From: Styela clava
Taxonomy: Eukaryota; Chordata; Ascidiacea; Stolidobranchia; Styelidae
Assembly: GCF_964204865.1 (NCBI RefSeq)
Contig: NC_135251.1
Location: 13,330,001 to 13,394,000 of the forward strand
Reading direction: 5' to 3'
Length of the DNA: 64,000 bases
Shown here in pieces: positions 61,501 through 64,000 of the stretch (its first letter is position 1; every line of letters starts with the position of its first letter). The translations under genes and the position numbers were made by a program. The notes beneath the pieces are model-generated. The model was not told the origin of the DNA. It saw nothing but the letters and a program-made list of their open reading frames with translations, and did not search any database.

Positions 61501-62777
61501 TAGAATAATATGTTATTTGTGGAGGTGTAAATAACATGTGTAAGGTATTCTGGCACTTATCGAGTAATTATTTTCCCCCAAAGTAAATATACAAAGTATT
61601 AAACGGCAAGATGGTCAAGGTATTAAAACATTTGTCATATATATATATTAGGAAAAGTAAAACCAAACGTGAATGTTATTATTTTTATGGATTAACGTAA
61701 AAAAATAAAAGCTGCAAATCCAAAACATATGTGCAATGATATATACTAACATTAATAAATGAAAATATAATCGTGCATATGGTTCTTTGGAGATGTAATT
61801 AGCGATCAGCCAATGCCCGCCACTATTTTATATTACATATAAGACATATATCCACGTTGAATTTGGATTCATGAACAATTACCAAACTATTCGTTCAACA
61901 TAAATATTCTTTGATGTTATGTATTGGCTAATTGTGGTGTTTTATCTTTCTCTCGTGGCCTGGGTGCGCAATACGGCTTGAACAATATGACATTATTTAT
62001 TATTTATTTCATGGTTCAAGTATGAAAATATTCTATGGTGGGACCATATCATTTTTGCGTTCGATATTGGTCATAAAACTTGTTGCATATTTTTAGTTTC
62101 ACTTCCATCTCATCATACCGTGAAATATAAAATTAACATCATACGAATACGTCATACACTGTTAAATAAGCGAATAAGTTGATATTTGAATACAATCTAT
62201 GATGGTTTTAATCTTATACATTCAAATTGATTGAACATAATAAAAGTTATGATCATTTACGGCGTCCTTAAAAGAGAAAGTCAAATATCGATCGTCGCTA
62301 TTGAATTAAGAGAATAATATTTCATGCTTCTGTATCTATTACAATAACACGCATTGGAAATATAGATTTACATATTTACTGTGCTATAGTGCACTTTATT
62401 GAAATATGGAAAAACAATAAATAACATGACAAGAAGATCGTGACTGTATTTCGTATTGAATTCAACTTTTTATGGTCTGGCGAATTCGATCCATTGTGAC
62501 ATCAGCGTTCGATAAAACGTTGCACAAGACTCAAAGACCAATATGTTCAGGGCAATAAAATATTTAACAACAATTAGAGAAAGTAAAACCAAACGCGAAT
62601 ATTATTATTATTAAGGATTAATAATAGGAATGATAAAATATGCGTTAATATACCAACAGTTTGACAATGGTAATATAATGTTATTGATTTGTCTTTCTAA
62701 ATATTATATTGAAAACTACAACCAAATATTTAAATAAATTGTATCGTCAGCAAAGAAGTTTATTTAATCATTTAAAG
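58567..62777. other. Gene-free stretch: end of unit 2 and downstream
   Basis: To 59672 this is duplicated non-coding DNA. Beyond, a hAT-like terminus lies near 59906-59944 (reverse complement CAGCGTTTCCCAACCTTTTT), a (TA)n tract at 60634-60653, and a dispersed repeat pair (near 61654 and 62578, GAAARGTAAAACCAAACG). The open frame at 60726-60968 shows no recognisable protein. Confidence 0.5.
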
Positions 62778-63743
62778 CAGGCCTGCACAACTCAAATTAC
62801 CACGAGGGCCTCAAGGATAAATCTGAAGGCCCGGCGGGCCGCAAACTTTGCCACATACATATTTCACAAGATGAACTTCAAATCAAAATAATATTGTGAA
62901 ACAGTTAAATTTGATGAAACACTTTCATTACTGAAAAGCTTAAAAATATGAAGAATCTTATTTTCTTGAGTATTTAGTGGTTCATCTACCTTGAAAACCC
63001 ACCCTTCTTTCTCAATATTTTTTTTTTTATTAGAATTAGGTATTGCGTGTAGCAGTATAAACTGACTGCAGGAAAATATTTTACTCAGGTTCAGTTTTGT
63101 AAAATCGTCCCACATATAAGTATTCAGTCATATCTATCTATCTAGATATTTCCATTGCAGGCTGGACAAACAATCCGTTTAGTAGCGATAGATCTTCCTC
63201 TGTTGTACTTTTTCGACTGTTAAATTACATTTTTCTACAAAATCTGCTCCAAATTTTTGAAGTTTTACAGTAAATAGCAATATCTTTTGTGCGAGAATTT
63301 CTGCAGCATTCATAAATGAAAAAATTGTTTTTCAAGTTCTAAATTTGAAAAAGAAACTTCAGTTTCATAAACTAAAAAATAGTGGGGTTATTAATAGGTT
63401 GCTAATATGCACTAATGGGTGTGAGATTGTATACCGATATTGTTTTGAGCGTGATTCAGTTTGAATACCGAGATATCTAAATCAGGGTTTTCGAAACTCG
63501 GGGGCGAGAGGTCGAGCGACGAATTTCGGTCGCGAAGGTCGCGAAGGGCACACCAATTTTACACCAAGTTCGATATTTATTGAAACTGGTGCAAAACATA
63601 AATCTCACGATTTCTAATATGATCAGAGTAGCGGCGCGCTTGCATGAATAACAATGTAACAAAAAAAATAATAACAAAGATTTGTTTCCAAATCACCCGC
63701 GGGCCGCACAGAAGTATCTAGCGGGCCGCATGCGGCAGGCCTG
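62778..63743. mobile_element. Non-autonomous hAT element (CAGGCCTG ends)
   Basis: Left end CAGGCCTGCACAACTCAAA with GGCCCGGCGGGCCGC inside; right end GCGGGCCGCATGCGGCAGG followed by CCTG. Flanks ATTTAAAG and ATTAAAG are a nearly intact target duplication. Same family as 28297-28901. There is no transposase frame. Confidence 0.75.
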
Positions 63744-64000
63744 ATTAAAGACTTAAATTGAAACTCAGCATTTGGATACGCAACAACATTGATTCAAAAC
63801 AGCATATTTTCGTTTATATTTTTTGATAGCAATTTGTTGAAAGGTTCTTTTTGGTATGTCGTAAGTTTACATCACTCACAGTGAGATCAAAAATTAACAA
63901 AACTACATCGGCAAAAAATTGGTCGGTAGATGTCACCGTAGAGCAACATAGGAAATCTGATAATCGGATGATAATTCTTGACAAACACAAAAGATTTATT
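63744..64000. other. Window end, nothing recognised
   Basis: AT-rich sequence with no supported exon or repeat. Confidence 0.5.

Noticed and set aside
1-64000. CRISPR arrays, bacterial operons, riboswitches
   Set aside because: The window is clearly eukaryotic; no regularly spaced repeat array or prokaryotic gene layout is present.

Overview
The window looks like a piece of an animal nuclear genome, AT-rich, with multi-exon genes, mostly short GT-AG introns, many small non-autonomous DNA transposons (hAT-type ends, MITEs) and tRNA-derived SINEs. Gene content (an axonemal dynein light chain, tubulin cofactor B, CACHD1-type proteins, an ApoD-type lipocalin) and 3' splice sites lying just upstream of several start codons suggest an invertebrate deuterostome, perhaps an ascidian. 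The species is inference; the gene families are read from translations I assembled by hand.

Layout. (1) 410-3802 (+): four-exon gene for a disordered, proline/serine-rich protein of about 699 aa with a DSGIGS degron-like motif and a C-terminal PDZ-ligand-like end; family not recognised. (2) 3803-7906: intergenic, with a palindromic MITE and a hAT MITE with 8-bp target duplications. (3) 7907-17108 and 17688-27505 (+): two tandem 13-exon CACHD1/alpha2delta-like genes (about 1176 and 1114 aa) whose introns match in position and phase. The first keeps a complete VWA metal site and the amino-acid-binding signature in front of the VWA; the second has lost both. (4) 27.5-32.5 kb: transposon-rich. 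(5) 32543-36590 (-): tubulin-folding cofactor B, five exons. (6) 37118-40390 (+): axonemal dynein light chain DNAL1, eight exons, the first contributing only the ATG; it is divergent from TBCB across 527 bp. (7) 42584-43573 (+): single-exon seven-transmembrane orphan receptor-like protein. (8) 43354-51336 and 51337-59672: head-to-tail tandem duplication of an ~8-kb unit. Each unit carries a six-exon lipocalin gene on the minus strand, a possible tiny three-exon membrane-protein gene on the plus strand, and a LINE fragment. The second unit begins inside the 7TM gene and so carries only its last ~70 codons. (9) 59673-64000: no gene seen; repeats and one hAT element.

The strongest points of interest are the asymmetric decay of functional motifs between the CACHD1-like paralogues together with a shared PPxY tail motif, and the lipocalin pair, whose proteins are identical (only synonymous differences seen) although the surrounding DNA has drifted by substitutions and indels of hundreds of bases.
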